Notes: generated from the sequence alone by a model not told the origin. A DNA stretch of 46,158 nucleotides from Nemertoderma westbladi (GCA_032718475.1 JAUCBJ010000450.1:1-46158); one strand, 5' to 3'. Shown: positions 34,766 through 43,373, counted from the first letter of the stretch. Translations and numbers: made by a program.

Positions 34766-35769
34766 ATACACACCGAAAAATACAAGTTTGTTATACCTGG
34801 GTCATGTCGTTTCTAGCCCTTGCTAGCATATTTTATACATATGTATTCCATGTAATAGCGAACACCAGAAAACCGCTGTAATACAGTACAATAATAGAGA
34901 TGTTACAAATCATATTTCATGAAGTGTAATTTTCATAAAACGTCTCAAAAAGTGCCAAAAGTAGGGTTTAAAAATTGTACTCTAACTCGAAAAGTTCCTA
35001 ATATTTTTAAAAACCGTTTTCAATATTAGGAAGGCAATTAGATTTTTGGGAAAAGTCTTGAAATTCCAGATTTCTAGCTGCTAAGGTAATATTTTGGCCG
35101 TAAATTGAGATGCGAAAATGCAAAGTGTGACGTGAAGTTATGACTTGAAGAATTCCTTGTCATTTCCTCGTCAAAATTCAAATGTTATGAAATCGCCGTC
35201 AACTTCACTTAAAATTCACAACTTTTTCACAACATATTTTTTGCCCCTAGAAGTCAATGTTAGAAAAGTTTGACTTGTTGTGGCCGATATGGGCCACCTT
35301 ACTAACACAGGACCTAACTCATCAATCAACCCCATATTGTTCCAACATTCCATCAACCTACGCAGTAGCATCAAACGCCTCAGCTACAGTAGTAGGCCTA
35401 TACAGCGGTACATTAGATTACAGCGGTACCCCTTTGATGTCGCAACCTAATCTATACCAATCGATATCTTCTCTTCGTTTATGTGTTCGAAAATTAATCA
35501 ATAAAAAAGCTGATTCTGGGACATTAAAACTTTTTTCCCATTAAATATTTATGTTTAGGAAAAGTTAGGTGATTGGGTGTAGCAATATTGTGTTTAAATA
35601 GAAACGGGTATACCCAAAAGAAACCAAGGCATTGTTCCTTAAATGAATCTGCTGTCAAGAACTAAAGTAAATTGTGTCGTTCAATCAATTTGCAATTAAT
35701 TCTTTATGTAGAAACATAGAATACTAGCGGCGGTGGTTTGTTTATGTTCCTAGGATTAATTTCGTTTAG
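34766..35769. other. Intron sequence between the LINE and the hAT-like element
   Basis: No exon is recognised. It holds the third copy of the ACCGAAAAATACAAG repeat at its start and an 11-bp inverted repeat at 34995-35032. A 95-codon open frame over 35257-35544 has no similarity I know and is treated as chance. Confidence 0.5.
34995..35032. repeat. Inverted repeat, 11-bp arms
   Basis: TTCCTAATATT at 34995-35005 pairs with AATATTAGGAA at 35022-35032 across a 16-base loop. Confidence 0.65.
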
Positions 35770-35777
35770 TTCAGCAT
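35770..35777 (+). repeat. Target-site duplication, left copy (TTCAGCAT)
   Basis: Identical to 38265-38272 at the other end of the element. The preceding G is also shared, so a 9-bp duplication is possible. Confidence 0.65.
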
Positions 35778-36000
35778 CATAGGGACAGGATACGATACGA
35801 TACGAAAACGGATTTTCGTATTTCGTGTTGCAGTATTTTATTAGTATCCAATTTCGTATCGTATCATAAAAATTGACTTCGTATCGTATAATACGAATAA
35901 ATATTTTTCGTATTTCGTATCTTATTACTTTGTGGGGCGAGCCACGAAGTTGGCGGAGCCTTAGCGAATTGACACTGTTAGGGGGTGGGTCAATTTATGC

Positions 36001-36036
36001 ACGTCGTTGTCGTCGTCGTCGTCGTTGTCGTCGTCG
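36001..36036 (+). repeat. GTC/GTT trinucleotide microsatellite
   Basis: Twelve or so CGT/TGT triplets in a row. It lies just inside the left end of the inner unit. The small open frame across it is not a gene. Confidence 0.85.
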
Positions 36037-36039
36037 TTA

Positions 36040-37400
36040 CGATTTTGACATGCTAATAACTTTGTCGGATTTAAAGCTGCCAAGTTGAAAATTTGTAGGT
36101 ATCAATATGAGCAAAAGTTGAGATTTTTGAGAGACTTTCAGACACCATCAGTGCAATGGTCTCCCGCTAGAGGGCCACATGTCTAAACATTAAATGGCCA
36201 CCCATTTCTTTGCTTTTAATCCGTTTAAGCTGAAACTTGGGAAGTATGTACTAGACCATTAGCTGTAAATTTCAAAGGAGGCTAATCTGTCTGCAGTTCT
36301 CCAGTCTGCCGCTAGAGGGCGAAATGTCCCGAATGTGAAATTATTCTTCCATTTAGTTGTTTATGATCTGATTACGCTGAAACTTGTCATATATGTACTA
36401 GATGACATCCTGAGTCTTTGTGTGGATTGTAATCGGTCCGAAGTTTTCCAGTCTGCCGGTAGAGGGCCACATGTCTAAACATTAAATGGCCACCCATTTC
36501 TTTGCTTTTAATCCGTTTAAGCTGAAACTTGGGAAGTATGTACTAGACCATTAGCTGTAAATTTCAAAGGAGGCTAATCTGTCTGCAGTTCTCCAGTCTG
36601 CCGCTAGAGGGCGAAATGTCCCGAATGTGAAATTATTCTTCCATTTAGTTGGTTATGATCTGATTACGCTGAAACTTGTCATATATGTACTAGATGACAT
36701 CCTGAGTCTTTGTGTGGATTGTAATCGGTCCGAAGTTTTCCAGTCTCCCGCTAGAGGGCCACATGTCTAAACATTAAATGGCCACCCATTTCTTTGCTTT
36801 TAATCCGTTTAAGCTGAAACTTGGGAAGTATGTACTAGACCATTAGCTGTAAATTTCAAAGGAGGCTAATCTGTCTGCAGTTCTCCAGTCTGCCGCTAGA
36901 GGGCGAAATGTCCCGAATGTGAAATTATTCTTCCATTTAGTTGTTTATGATCTGATTACGCTGAAACTTGTCATATATGTACTAGAAGACATCCTAAGTC
37001 TTTGTGTGGACAGTAATCGGTCCGGAGTTTTCGAGTCTGCCGCTAGAGGGCGAAATGTAGGAAAGTGATAACCTTCGCGAATTCCTTGATCTTAATCTAT
37101 TTAAGCTGAATTTTGGAATATACAGTACCGGTATGTACTAGACCACATGCCTCGTCTTTGTGAGGAAGGTGATCGATCCGTAGTTCTTTAATATGCCGCT
37201 AGAGGGCTAAATGTATGAAAGTGAAAACCTTCCAACATTTCGTTATTTATGATCCGTCAATCGGAAACTTGGTAGATATGTAATAGACCATAGGCTGTGG
37301 CTTTGTAGGGAAACTAATCCTTCCTTCTTCAGTTACCCAGTCTCCCGCTAGAGGGTTAACGTTTTCCGGGAAAATCTTCTCCTATGTTTTTATAATCCTT
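36040..37400 (+). repeat. Tandem array of about 146-bp units, partly as 292-bp dimers, each with a CTCF-like core
   Basis: Sequence blocks repeat with an exact 292-bp period (GCCACATGTCTAAAC at 36174, 36466 and 36758). Each block contains two related halves. Every half carries CCGCTAGAGGGC or a one-base variant. Starts are 36164, 36309, 36456, 36601, 36748, 36893, 37040, 37196 and 37345. Spacings are 145, 147, 145, 147, 145, 147, 156 and 149 bp. The halves alternate GGGCCA and GGGCGA endings in the dimeric part. The region before 36160 and after 37050 holds more diverged units. Confidence 0.9.
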
Positions 37401-37458
37401 TCGAGTTGATACTTAGCATTAACTCATTTCACGTGCTGCGCGAAGGCCCCACTTCGTG

Positions 37459-38094
37459 TAAATATTAATGTTTTCAACAATCAAACCAGAGATCAACACC
37501 ACTTTAGTTACAATTTTTTTTCTCAAAATTGGTGTTTACAGTTTTATTATGTAATAAAATGTGTAAGACAGGAGGATCGTTAACCACATTTGTAATAATT
37601 AACTGTAGAATAATCATAAAAAGATCACTGAAATATAATCTAATTTCAGTTTGAATAAACTTGTGAGGAGAACTTTAATCGCGCTTACAAGACAATGATG
37701 TTTTAATAAAGGCAATTAGTGAGATAATCAAATCAATAAAACATGGTTTTATTCTAGTATTAGTTTAACTTTTTTTCCATATTGGTACATCAAATTCAAA
37801 ATTATTCCTAAATAAAGGTACCGGTAGCAGTTTAGTACAGTATGCATAAAGTGGCATAGTAACATGGTAACGCCTACTATTGCATTGGAGGCCGTGTTGC
37901 ATAACGTCCTTATGGATCATATAGCCAGTACACACGCTGCGGCAAGCATTCTGGAACAATGAAAAAATAATTATATTATAAAGAAACCTAGTAAGATAGA
38001 TAGTCCAATAAAGATAGCCAATTATAAAGAGATTTATATGATTTTCTAAGTTAATTACAAATATACCACATGTTTTTTAATCAACTCTTAGTAA
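37459..38094. other. Right interior of the hAT-like element
   Basis: AT-rich, with no coding signal I can support. A 64-codon minus-strand frame over 37765-37959 starts with ATG but matches nothing I know. Confidence 0.45.
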
Positions 38095-38264
38095 AATACG
38101 ATACGAAAAAAATACGAAACTATATTCGTATTTCGTATCGTATCTTGGATTTTTCGTATCATATCGTATTTTCTCAAAATTGCATTCGTATCGTATCATA
38201 AAAAAATATTTATACTCGTATTTTCGTATCGTATCGTATCGTATCGTATCCTATCCTATCCATG

Positions 38265-38272
38265 TTCAGCAT
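38265..38272 (+). repeat. Target-site duplication, right copy (TTCAGCAT)
   Basis: Matches the left copy at 35770-35777. Confidence 0.65.
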
Positions 38273-38928
38273 AACACTACTAGGCTACGGTATACAGTTC
38301 TATAATATCGACCTACAGAAGCTGCAACGCAACAGCCCACTAAATTTAGTGGACCAACTTTTTATTTATCATTATAACACTTCTGAAATTAATAAAAGTA
38401 ATAATACAGTAATATATATTTATATCGCGCCTGTACACATTGTTCTAGGCGCAAACAATTAGTTAAAATCGGAATAATAGGAACTTATAATTAAAACTTT
38501 TGTCTTACTTTTACGTACGTGTGATTGGCGTATATTTTTGATGCTGATTCGCAGTGGTTAGTTAAATTACTCATCTTCATTTGAGACAAGGGGGGAAACC
38601 AAAACCCGTCTTGGCGAATTAATATCCCGCCTCAATGTTAAATTATCAATTTAGGGAAAGGAGCAGGTTACAGTGGCACGTTATTTTAACCAAAACAATA
38701 AACTAAACACCTTAGAACAGGTTACAGTTTTATTTATTTTTGAGAGTAAACAGCTGTTATTTGTGTCCAATTTCCCCTGGAGAGGGATGAATTTTTATTG
38801 CGTCCAGTCCCCCCTCCCCCCCCCCCCCCCCCCCCTATCTGCTTCTTTACTACCCATTATATCTGGCTTTGGGATTTCATCTATATTACTGTAAGTTATA
38901 AATCCAGTACTTTTTCCTATGTGTTTAG
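38273..38928. other. Intron sequence up to the 3' splice site of the C1 exon
   Basis: It contains a poly-C tract at 38809-38835 and ends with TTTTTCCTATGTGTTTAG, a good polypyrimidine plus AG acceptor at 38911-38928. No other feature is seen. Confidence 0.6.
38809..38835 (+). repeat. Poly-C tract
   Basis: About 27 bases of C with one T. The length in the assembly is approximate. Confidence 0.85.
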
Positions 38929-39150
38929 GATAACAGCCGATTGGGGGAGCACCTTTGGGTCGATACCTCTACCACAGGGGACTATTGTTATGTTGGCGAC
39001 CTTGAGTGTCTGAAACCCCGTGTTGGGTCCCGCCGGAAATGCGTTCTCTGTCGGATTGTCGTCCATTCCGCCTGTCTACCGGTTCTAGAGAAAATGAAGT
39101 TCCATTGTCGGTTGACCTACCGGGAGGGAGCTGGAAAACATTTCCGAGAG
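38929..39150 (+). CDS. DGKZ/DGKI-like: DGK zeta/iota-like exon: C1 domain 1
   Basis: The exon has 74 whole codons, phase 0 at both ends, starting DNSRLGEHLWVDTSTTG and ending GAGKHFRE. Zinc-ligand pattern: H of GEHLW, C of GDYCYVG, C of DLEC, then RRKCVLC, VVHSAC, and C of KFHC. GEHLW.DTS..GD.CYVG and SRRKC..C.IVVH..C...LEK..F.C match the first C1 domain of type IV diacylglycerol kinases, including the extra spacing in its first cysteine pair. In the family this domain helps membrane and partner binding and is not a classical phorbol-ester site. The acceptor is strong. The donor, GAG|GTTGGT, is weak at +3 and +4, and a copy of it lies 51 bp downstream. The minus-strand frames over this exon are shadows. 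Confidence 0.95.
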
Positions 39151-39224
39151 GTTGGTTGTTATGGTAACTACATACATATATTGGGACAAATTTACAGAGG
39201 GGTTGGTTGTTATAGCAACTACAT
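39151..39224 (+). repeat. Duplicated donor region, 51-bp spacing, in frame
   Basis: GTTGGTTGTTATGGTAAC at 39151, continuing ACTACAT-like, recurs at 39202 as GTTGGTTGTTATAGCAAC. The two copies differ by three bases. Both start with the GT used as donor, after GAGAG and AGAGGG respectively. The 51 bp between them are open in the exon frame (VGCYGNYIHILGQIYRG). Use of the second donor would insert 17 residues after C1 domain 1 and keep phase 0. Confidence 0.6.
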
Positions 39225-39439
39225 TGTGAGATGGTAACTGTATTTTGGTTGGTTGGTTCGAAGAAACCAAACATGCCCGAAACTGATGCGCTTTTACATC
39301 AATTCTCTATACATGGGTCTCTCCAGCAAAATTTGTAACACAAAGGGGTTCCATGAGCCAAATGCGTCATGCATCATATCTGCAACTTGTGTGCGGGAAA
39401 AGTGCTGCTCTACTGTATCACATCCCATAATGTCACTGC

Positions 39440-39845
39440 TAACCACTTCTTGGGCCTCTGTATGACACCGAACCGGACTGCACTACTTCCCACTACATTC
39501 ACAAGAATGCTACGCCGGGTTCATTGTGTCAAGTACAATGCACACATCTCCAACCAGACACTATATAACATTGGAGGTGTCTCATTGGTTCCCCCAAGCT
39601 TGACACTAGAACAAAATCGCCTCCGCTTTGCAGGACATTGCTTTCGCCGTGAGGAACAGCCAGTGCATAATCTTGTAGTTTGGCAGCCTCATGGAGTGAA
39701 TAAGCATGGTGGACAGCCCATGACTTTCTTGAGACGCATCTTAAAGGACACTGGCCTTGAAGATGCGGATGATCTAGCAAATGTCATGGGTGATAGGGAG
39801 TTGTGGCGGTGCAATTTTGTCGACAAGCCGGCACAGCATTCTTAA
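39440..39845 (+). pseudogene. C-terminal remnant of a LINE polyprotein
   Basis: From about codon 25 of the open frame beginning at 39369, the translation reads TRMLRRVHCVKYNAHISNQT, then further on RLRFAGHCFRREEQPVHNLV and, near its end, ILKDTGLEDADD and MGDRELWR. This matches the conserved tail after the reverse transcriptase of many LINEs: a TRMLR region, ISN.ELY, RRLRFAGHC.R, KDTGL and DRELW. No catalytic part is present and the upstream frame is broken, so it is a dead fragment. It lies in the intron after the C1 domain 1 exon, in sense orientation. Confidence 0.7.
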
Positions 39846-40207
39846 AAATGCAGCTGCAATGCAGCATGCCGATCCTAGTAGTATAGTAGCACTACTTCCA
39901 TGAAGGACTGGCTTTACCGGTTGATTAACATTTTAATTTTCATTCCGTTAAATATTCTACATTTTAGCTTATTTTTTATTTTTTTTATATATATAATTTT
40001 ATGATTTTATTGTGTTACAGTAGATCTGCCAATATCATGACGTAATTCAATTAAACTAACAAATTATTTTGTATTTATTAAATATAATAAAAAACATGTA
40101 ATCCTAGAATACCTATGTCTCAGATATTTCACAGTAAAATTAGAATGCTTTTACATAATATTTACTTACTTAGCAATTAATTATTTAATTACAGTAGTGG
40201 TGTAAGG
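39846..40207. other. AT-rich intron sequence
   Basis: No feature is supported in this stretch between the LINE remnant and the MITE. Confidence 0.6.
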
Positions 40208-40464
40208 CCCGTGCTCCACTGGTAAGTCGTGACAAGTCGTATGTCACCAGTCGAAATAAATTATGGAACACATTGGTTTCAATGGGAGCGGCTCCACTGG
40301 TATGTCATGAGTCGTTTGTTACGACCCATGCGCATGGGTCGATAGTGATTATGTCCCATGTTCCATTTTTGACATACGACCCATGTGTTCTTTCTGGCAA
40401 GAGGCCTGTGATTGGTTACTTTGGATAGCAGCATGACTTATATGACTTACCAGTGGAGCACGGG
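40208..40464. mobile_element. MITE-like element with perfect 21-bp terminal inverted repeats
   Basis: The left end CCCGTGCTCCACTGGTAAGT, plus C, at 40208-40228 is repeated exactly in inverse at 40444-40464. The similarity continues inward with mismatches: GTCGTGACAAGTCGTATG against GTCATATAAGTCATGCTG. The 257-bp body has short AAGTCRT words in both orientations and no coding capacity. No confident target-site duplication is seen at the exact ends. Confidence 0.8.
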
Positions 40465-40698
40465 AGCTATTCTTTTGACAACGGACTCAAACAAATTCTA
40501 AATAAGGTTCAAATTTTTACTCATATTTATATTACATAATTTTGCCTACTTGAATGTAAGCCACAGCCACTGTCGGTAATGTATCACAATTCACCCACAT
40601 AATCTTTAAATGAACGTATAAGTAAAACGCAAGCGAAGCTGTCAGACACGTTACAAAATTACATACAACACTCTTCCGTGGCATGGATGGTGTACAGG

Positions 40699-40761
40699 CA
40701 TCTCCTCCTGTACACAAGGTCAACTCTAGAGTAGAGTTGTCCTTGTGTACAGGAGGAGATG
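40699..40761. repeat. Near-perfect long hairpin, 30-bp arms and 3-base loop
   Basis: Arms 40699-40728 and 40732-40761 pair at 29 of 30 positions around GAG. The outer part of the arm is CATCTCCTCCTGTACACAAG. A third copy of the terminal word, TGTACAGG at 40691-40698, can pair with CCTGTACA at 40707-40714 and so compete with the long hairpin. It is intronic, 185 bp before the C1 domain 2 exon. It could be a young inverted duplication, a small foldback element or an RNA hairpin. There is no coding sense. Confidence 0.85.
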
Positions 40762-40946
40762 GTGACAACAACATGGAAGAAACATATTCATGTTTTTGGT
40801 ATTCTTCCCTTATTTACATTGAATGAATACATATGAAACCCTAGTCGCTAATTCAACAAAGCAGTAACCATTACCTTCCCTGCCCTGCCATCTCTGCCCT
40901 TCCCTTCATAGACATTGTTTATTTGATTATTATGATTCCTTAATAG

Positions 40947-41084
40947 AATGTAATTCGACACCACTGGGTACACAGAAGGCGACAAGATGGGAAATGTAAT
41001 TCCTGTAAGAAAAGCTATCGCTACCCGGCATTGTCAAGCACAAAGGATATTGTAGCAATTAGCTGCAGTTGGTGTAAAGTTTCG
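40947..41084 (+). CDS. DGKZ/DGKI-like: DGK zeta/iota-like exon: C1 domain 2, first part
   Basis: The exon has 46 codons, phase 0 at both ends, starting [20 protein letters not shown] and ending [26 protein letters not shown] and [11 protein letters not shown] are nearly invariant in type IV diacylglycerol kinases. Zinc ligands visible here are the first H, CNSC and SCSWC; the remaining H and C lie in the next exon. The acceptor is CTTAATAG with only a moderate pyrimidine tract. The donor TCG|GTGAGT is strong. It directly continues the exon ending at 39150: ...KHFRE joined to NVIRHHW, as in the vertebrate ...NVRE-x-FVRHHW order. It is too short to stand out as an open frame. Confidence 0.95.
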
Positions 41085-43153
41085 GTGAGTAAATTATCAT
41101 TGGTGGTTTTCTTCTTCAAATGTATTAGGCCTATACAGTATACACATTAGTGGGGCCTTGGCGCGGGTGGAAGTAAGCTACTGTAGCTTATGTGGCCTCT
41201 CCGCCCTCTTGCTGGATACAGTACTTTATACATACTGGAGATCAACTACCATAACAGATTAAGTGGACCATTACCCCAAATCGATTATTTTTTATTTACA
41301 AAGCTGAAATTTTGAAACTTTAACTCAATGATCTGTGATATATTACTATGAAAACTGAGTATACAGTAATTATCGTCGTAAACCCGTTTGTTCGAAAAAT
41401 GTGGCACATTTTGAGCAAGTCGGCTTTTTATATGTAAAATATATATAGAAGTACCACTAAAACCACCTGGCTTGAAGTTCTCGGTCCAAGACTTTGGCAC
41501 AATGGACTTTTATGAAAATTGCAGCTTTAAATAATTGTTTTTGAAAAATTTATGGGGGTTTTAGTACGTTTGGACTATATTTTGCGCATCATATATTTTG
41601 AGATAGACAAAGAGTAGCAGTTACAAAAACAAATCTCGTAATTAATATCAATGAGTGATATCCGTCTATATGCCATAAGCGGCTGCTCCATACCAAAACC
41701 CAGTAACTGAGCATTTTTTTTATTTGACCTTTGGTGTTTTCGAGGGTGTAGAATTCATCTGTGAAAGTCTCAAAGTCCCATAATGAAGATATCACTGTTC
41801 CAAAACCCAGTAAAACTACGTCATTTAATTTACATTTCACGGAATAACATTGCAAAACAAATTAACTTCCACTTACTCGGTTTCCAATTTATTTACTGTT
41901 ACATTTTTAACTTTCAAAACCCAGTATCTTCAACAAACATGGTAAAGCCTAATTATTCACCACATCAAAACCAAGTAGATGCCAGATTGTGTAGTTACTG
42001 GGTTTCTAGCAACATTTACTGGGTTTTGGGAAATTAATAATTATAATTTTTGTACTCTAGGTTGTAGAGACACCATTTTGTATGAAAAACTTCAAATGCG
42101 ATTTTCTCAAAATGAAGTTTTCACTTACTGGGTTTGGGCATGGGGCAGCCGTAAGGCATTTCCGTGTGGTACTGTACATTCTTTCTGTCTGCAGTATTTC
42201 CCCCTATGCACTAACCTCTGAGCAGCAATGAGTAGGCCTTCTATCATGTGAACTCCTATGAATGGTTTCATTCAATCTTTGATTATAAATCGATGTCGGA
42301 TATAATGATGAGTGTTTCTCCGTTGAATTTAAAATTGTCTCGCCCTCCGATTTATTGTGGACCTAGTCACTCCAAATATTTTAATAATTTAATTAGTTTC
42401 CATGAAAATTCGGATTTCCTAATAAAATCAAGGCTTTTCTTACCGAATACATATAGGTCGTCCTGATAACCCTGTATACATAAGGGTCGGGCGTAGCCGA
42501 GTAGGGTTGGAACAATAACTGCAACCAGAATAATAATTGTATTTAATCAATGCAGCCATTGTTTGGTTGTCCGACCATAGTTTGGCGGATAAGTTGATGA
42601 CTTTCACCTTGCCCCAATATCGGCCCAATGTCCCAATGTGCGCTAAGGTTCTTCCTGACTGCGTGGCTCACCCCACATTGAGATTCCGTACAAATGAATT
42701 CGTCTTCGCCTGAGTTGATAGGCCCCTTATCTTATAATATTTTTTAGAAGACCGTTAGGGCTTATTGCTGTAAAAAAACGTCTGTTTGTTTGTCTGTAGG
42801 CCTATATGTACAATATGTTTGTGCACATTGATATTGGCTTGAAATTTTTTTGGTAAAGTCTGATTTCACCGGTACATGTCATCCGAAATAAGGAGTATGA
42901 TATATTGATGTTGGGATACAGTTCACCAAACTGTGCAATCACATTTTAAAAAAAATTTGAATTTCGATTCTCGAGATATCATCAAATTACATTTCATTAG
43001 AACACCGTTAGGGCTTACTTGTTGAGAGGATAAGTACATGTGCAGCAATAACTGTAAAACTATCCTTCTTATGGACTGACGGTCTTCTTATAGCCAGCTT
43101 ACTGGCGGATGGCCATCTCGTGATAATCATGCGTTAACGGTTTTTTTTTTCAG
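41085..43153. other. Intron between the two C1 domain 2 exons
   Basis: A 2.07-kb intron. It holds the mirrored ACTGGGTTT motif set (41696-42135), a 14-bp direct repeat, ACCGTTAGGGCTTA, at 42751 and 43004, and AGAAGACCGT at 42746 with its inverse at 43079. The last pair may mark a small repeat element. It ends with GTTAAC and a run of T before CAG, a textbook branch, tract and acceptor order. Confidence 0.65.
41696..42135. repeat. Six copies of AAACCCAGTAA, three in each orientation
   Basis: Plus-strand AAACCCAGTA starts at 41696, 41803 and 41917. The inverse, TACTGGGTTT within TTACTGGGTTT, is found at 41995, 42016 and 42125. The longer surroundings also match inversely: 41660-41706 reversed (GGGTTTTGGTATGGAGCAGC) resembles 42125-42160 (GGGTTTGGGCATGGGGCAGC). 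It looks like an old inverted duplication of a tandem repeat. The open frames over it (41589-41855 minus, 41979-42221 plus) share YWV-type words only because of the repeat. Confidence 0.75.
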
Positions 43154-43276
43154 TATCATAATAAAGTTCAGTGCTTCAGCATACAGCAGCTAGAAGAAAC
43201 TTGTAACCTAGGGCAACATGCAGGACTCATAGTTCCCCCAACATGGATAGTTAAAGTCAGTAAACAGAAACATGTG
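43154..43276 (+). CDS. DGKZ/DGKI-like: DGK zeta/iota-like exon: end of C1 domain 2 and PPTWI segment
   Basis: The exon has 41 codons, phase 0, starting YHNKVQCFSIQQLEETCNLG and ending about VSKQKHV. YHNKV.CF...IEE.C.LG.HA..IVPPTWI is the family sequence right after SCSWCK. It supplies the last His and two Cys ligands of C1 domain 2. The acceptor is a run of T followed by CAG, preceded by a GTTAAC branch-like word. The likely donor is GTG|GTTAGT; a GT three bases earlier (CAT|GTGGTT) is possible and would drop one residue. The following lysine-rich MARCKS-like motif and kinase domain are not seen downstream. Confidence 0.95.
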
Positions 43277-43373
43277 GTTAGTATTAATTAAACTAAACAA
43301 ATTGTTAGTTATAATAAATAAATAACCTAAAAACTACTCTAGTTTCATAAAAATACATTCTGAAGTTTAGTTT

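Larger units (their letters stand above)
35943..37458. repeat. Inner unit with GC-rich imperfect inverted ends
   Basis: CACGAAGTTGGCGGAGCCTT at 35943, followed by AGCG, is matched inversely by CGCGAAGGCCCCACTTCGTG at 37439-37458, with a few gaps. The GC-rich ends contrast with the AT-rich surroundings and enclose the nine-site tandem array. It may be a second element nested in the hAT-like one, or a part of it. No clear target-site duplication is seen. Confidence 0.45.
35778..38264. mobile_element. hAT-like non-autonomous element, 2487 bp, ATACG-rich ends
   Basis: Both ends begin with CAT and a purine-rich stretch leading into ATACGATACG repeats: CATAGGGACAGGATACG on the left, and CATGGATAGGATAGG then ATACG repeats on the right, read inward. 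The flanks carry a perfect 8-bp direct repeat, TTCAGCAT, at 35770-35777 and 38265-38272. That fits the hAT target-site pattern nTnnnnAn. The ends (35785-35930 and 38095-38255) are packed with CGTAT/ATACG pentamers in both orientations, like the subterminal transposase-binding clusters of hAT elements. I see no transposase. The interior holds a GC-rich inverted-repeat unit and the nine-site array. Assignment to hAT is by TSD and layout only. Confidence 0.65.
7487..43276 (+). other. DGKZ/DGKI-like: Partial gene: type IV diacylglycerol kinase (zeta/iota-like)
   Basis: Four exons (7487-7625, 38929-39150, 40947-41084, 43154-43276) join in one frame. They give the N-terminal linker, C1 domain 1, C1 domain 2 and the PPTWI segment of type IV diacylglycerol kinases. 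All three intervening introns (about 31.3 kb, 1.8 kb and 2.1 kb) are phase 0 and GT-AG. In the family, such kinases phosphorylate diacylglycerol to phosphatidic acid at membranes and in the nucleus. They carry a MARCKS-like basic motif, a catalytic domain, ankyrin repeats and a C-terminal PDZ ligand after the C1 pair. None of those parts was found here, so the gene continues beyond the window at both ends. Recognition is from remembered family motifs, not a search. Confidence 0.88.

Noticed and set aside
31072-34793. 21-base identity CACCGAAAAATACAAGTTTG.. on both sides of the LINE as a target-site duplication
   Set aside because: A third related copy at 30925 with further flanking similarity shows it belongs to an older repeat, so it cannot be taken as a duplication made by the insertion.
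35257-35544. 95-codon plus-strand frame as an extra kinase exon
   Set aside because: It has no similarity to the family, and the exon at 38929 follows directly from 7625 in the conserved spacing, leaving no room for it.
37765-37959. 64-codon minus-strand frame in the hAT-like element as a transposase piece
   Set aside because: No recognisable transposase motif and too short.
38941-39274. Minus-strand frames opposite the C1 exon
   Set aside because: They are shadows of a clearly conserved plus-strand exon.
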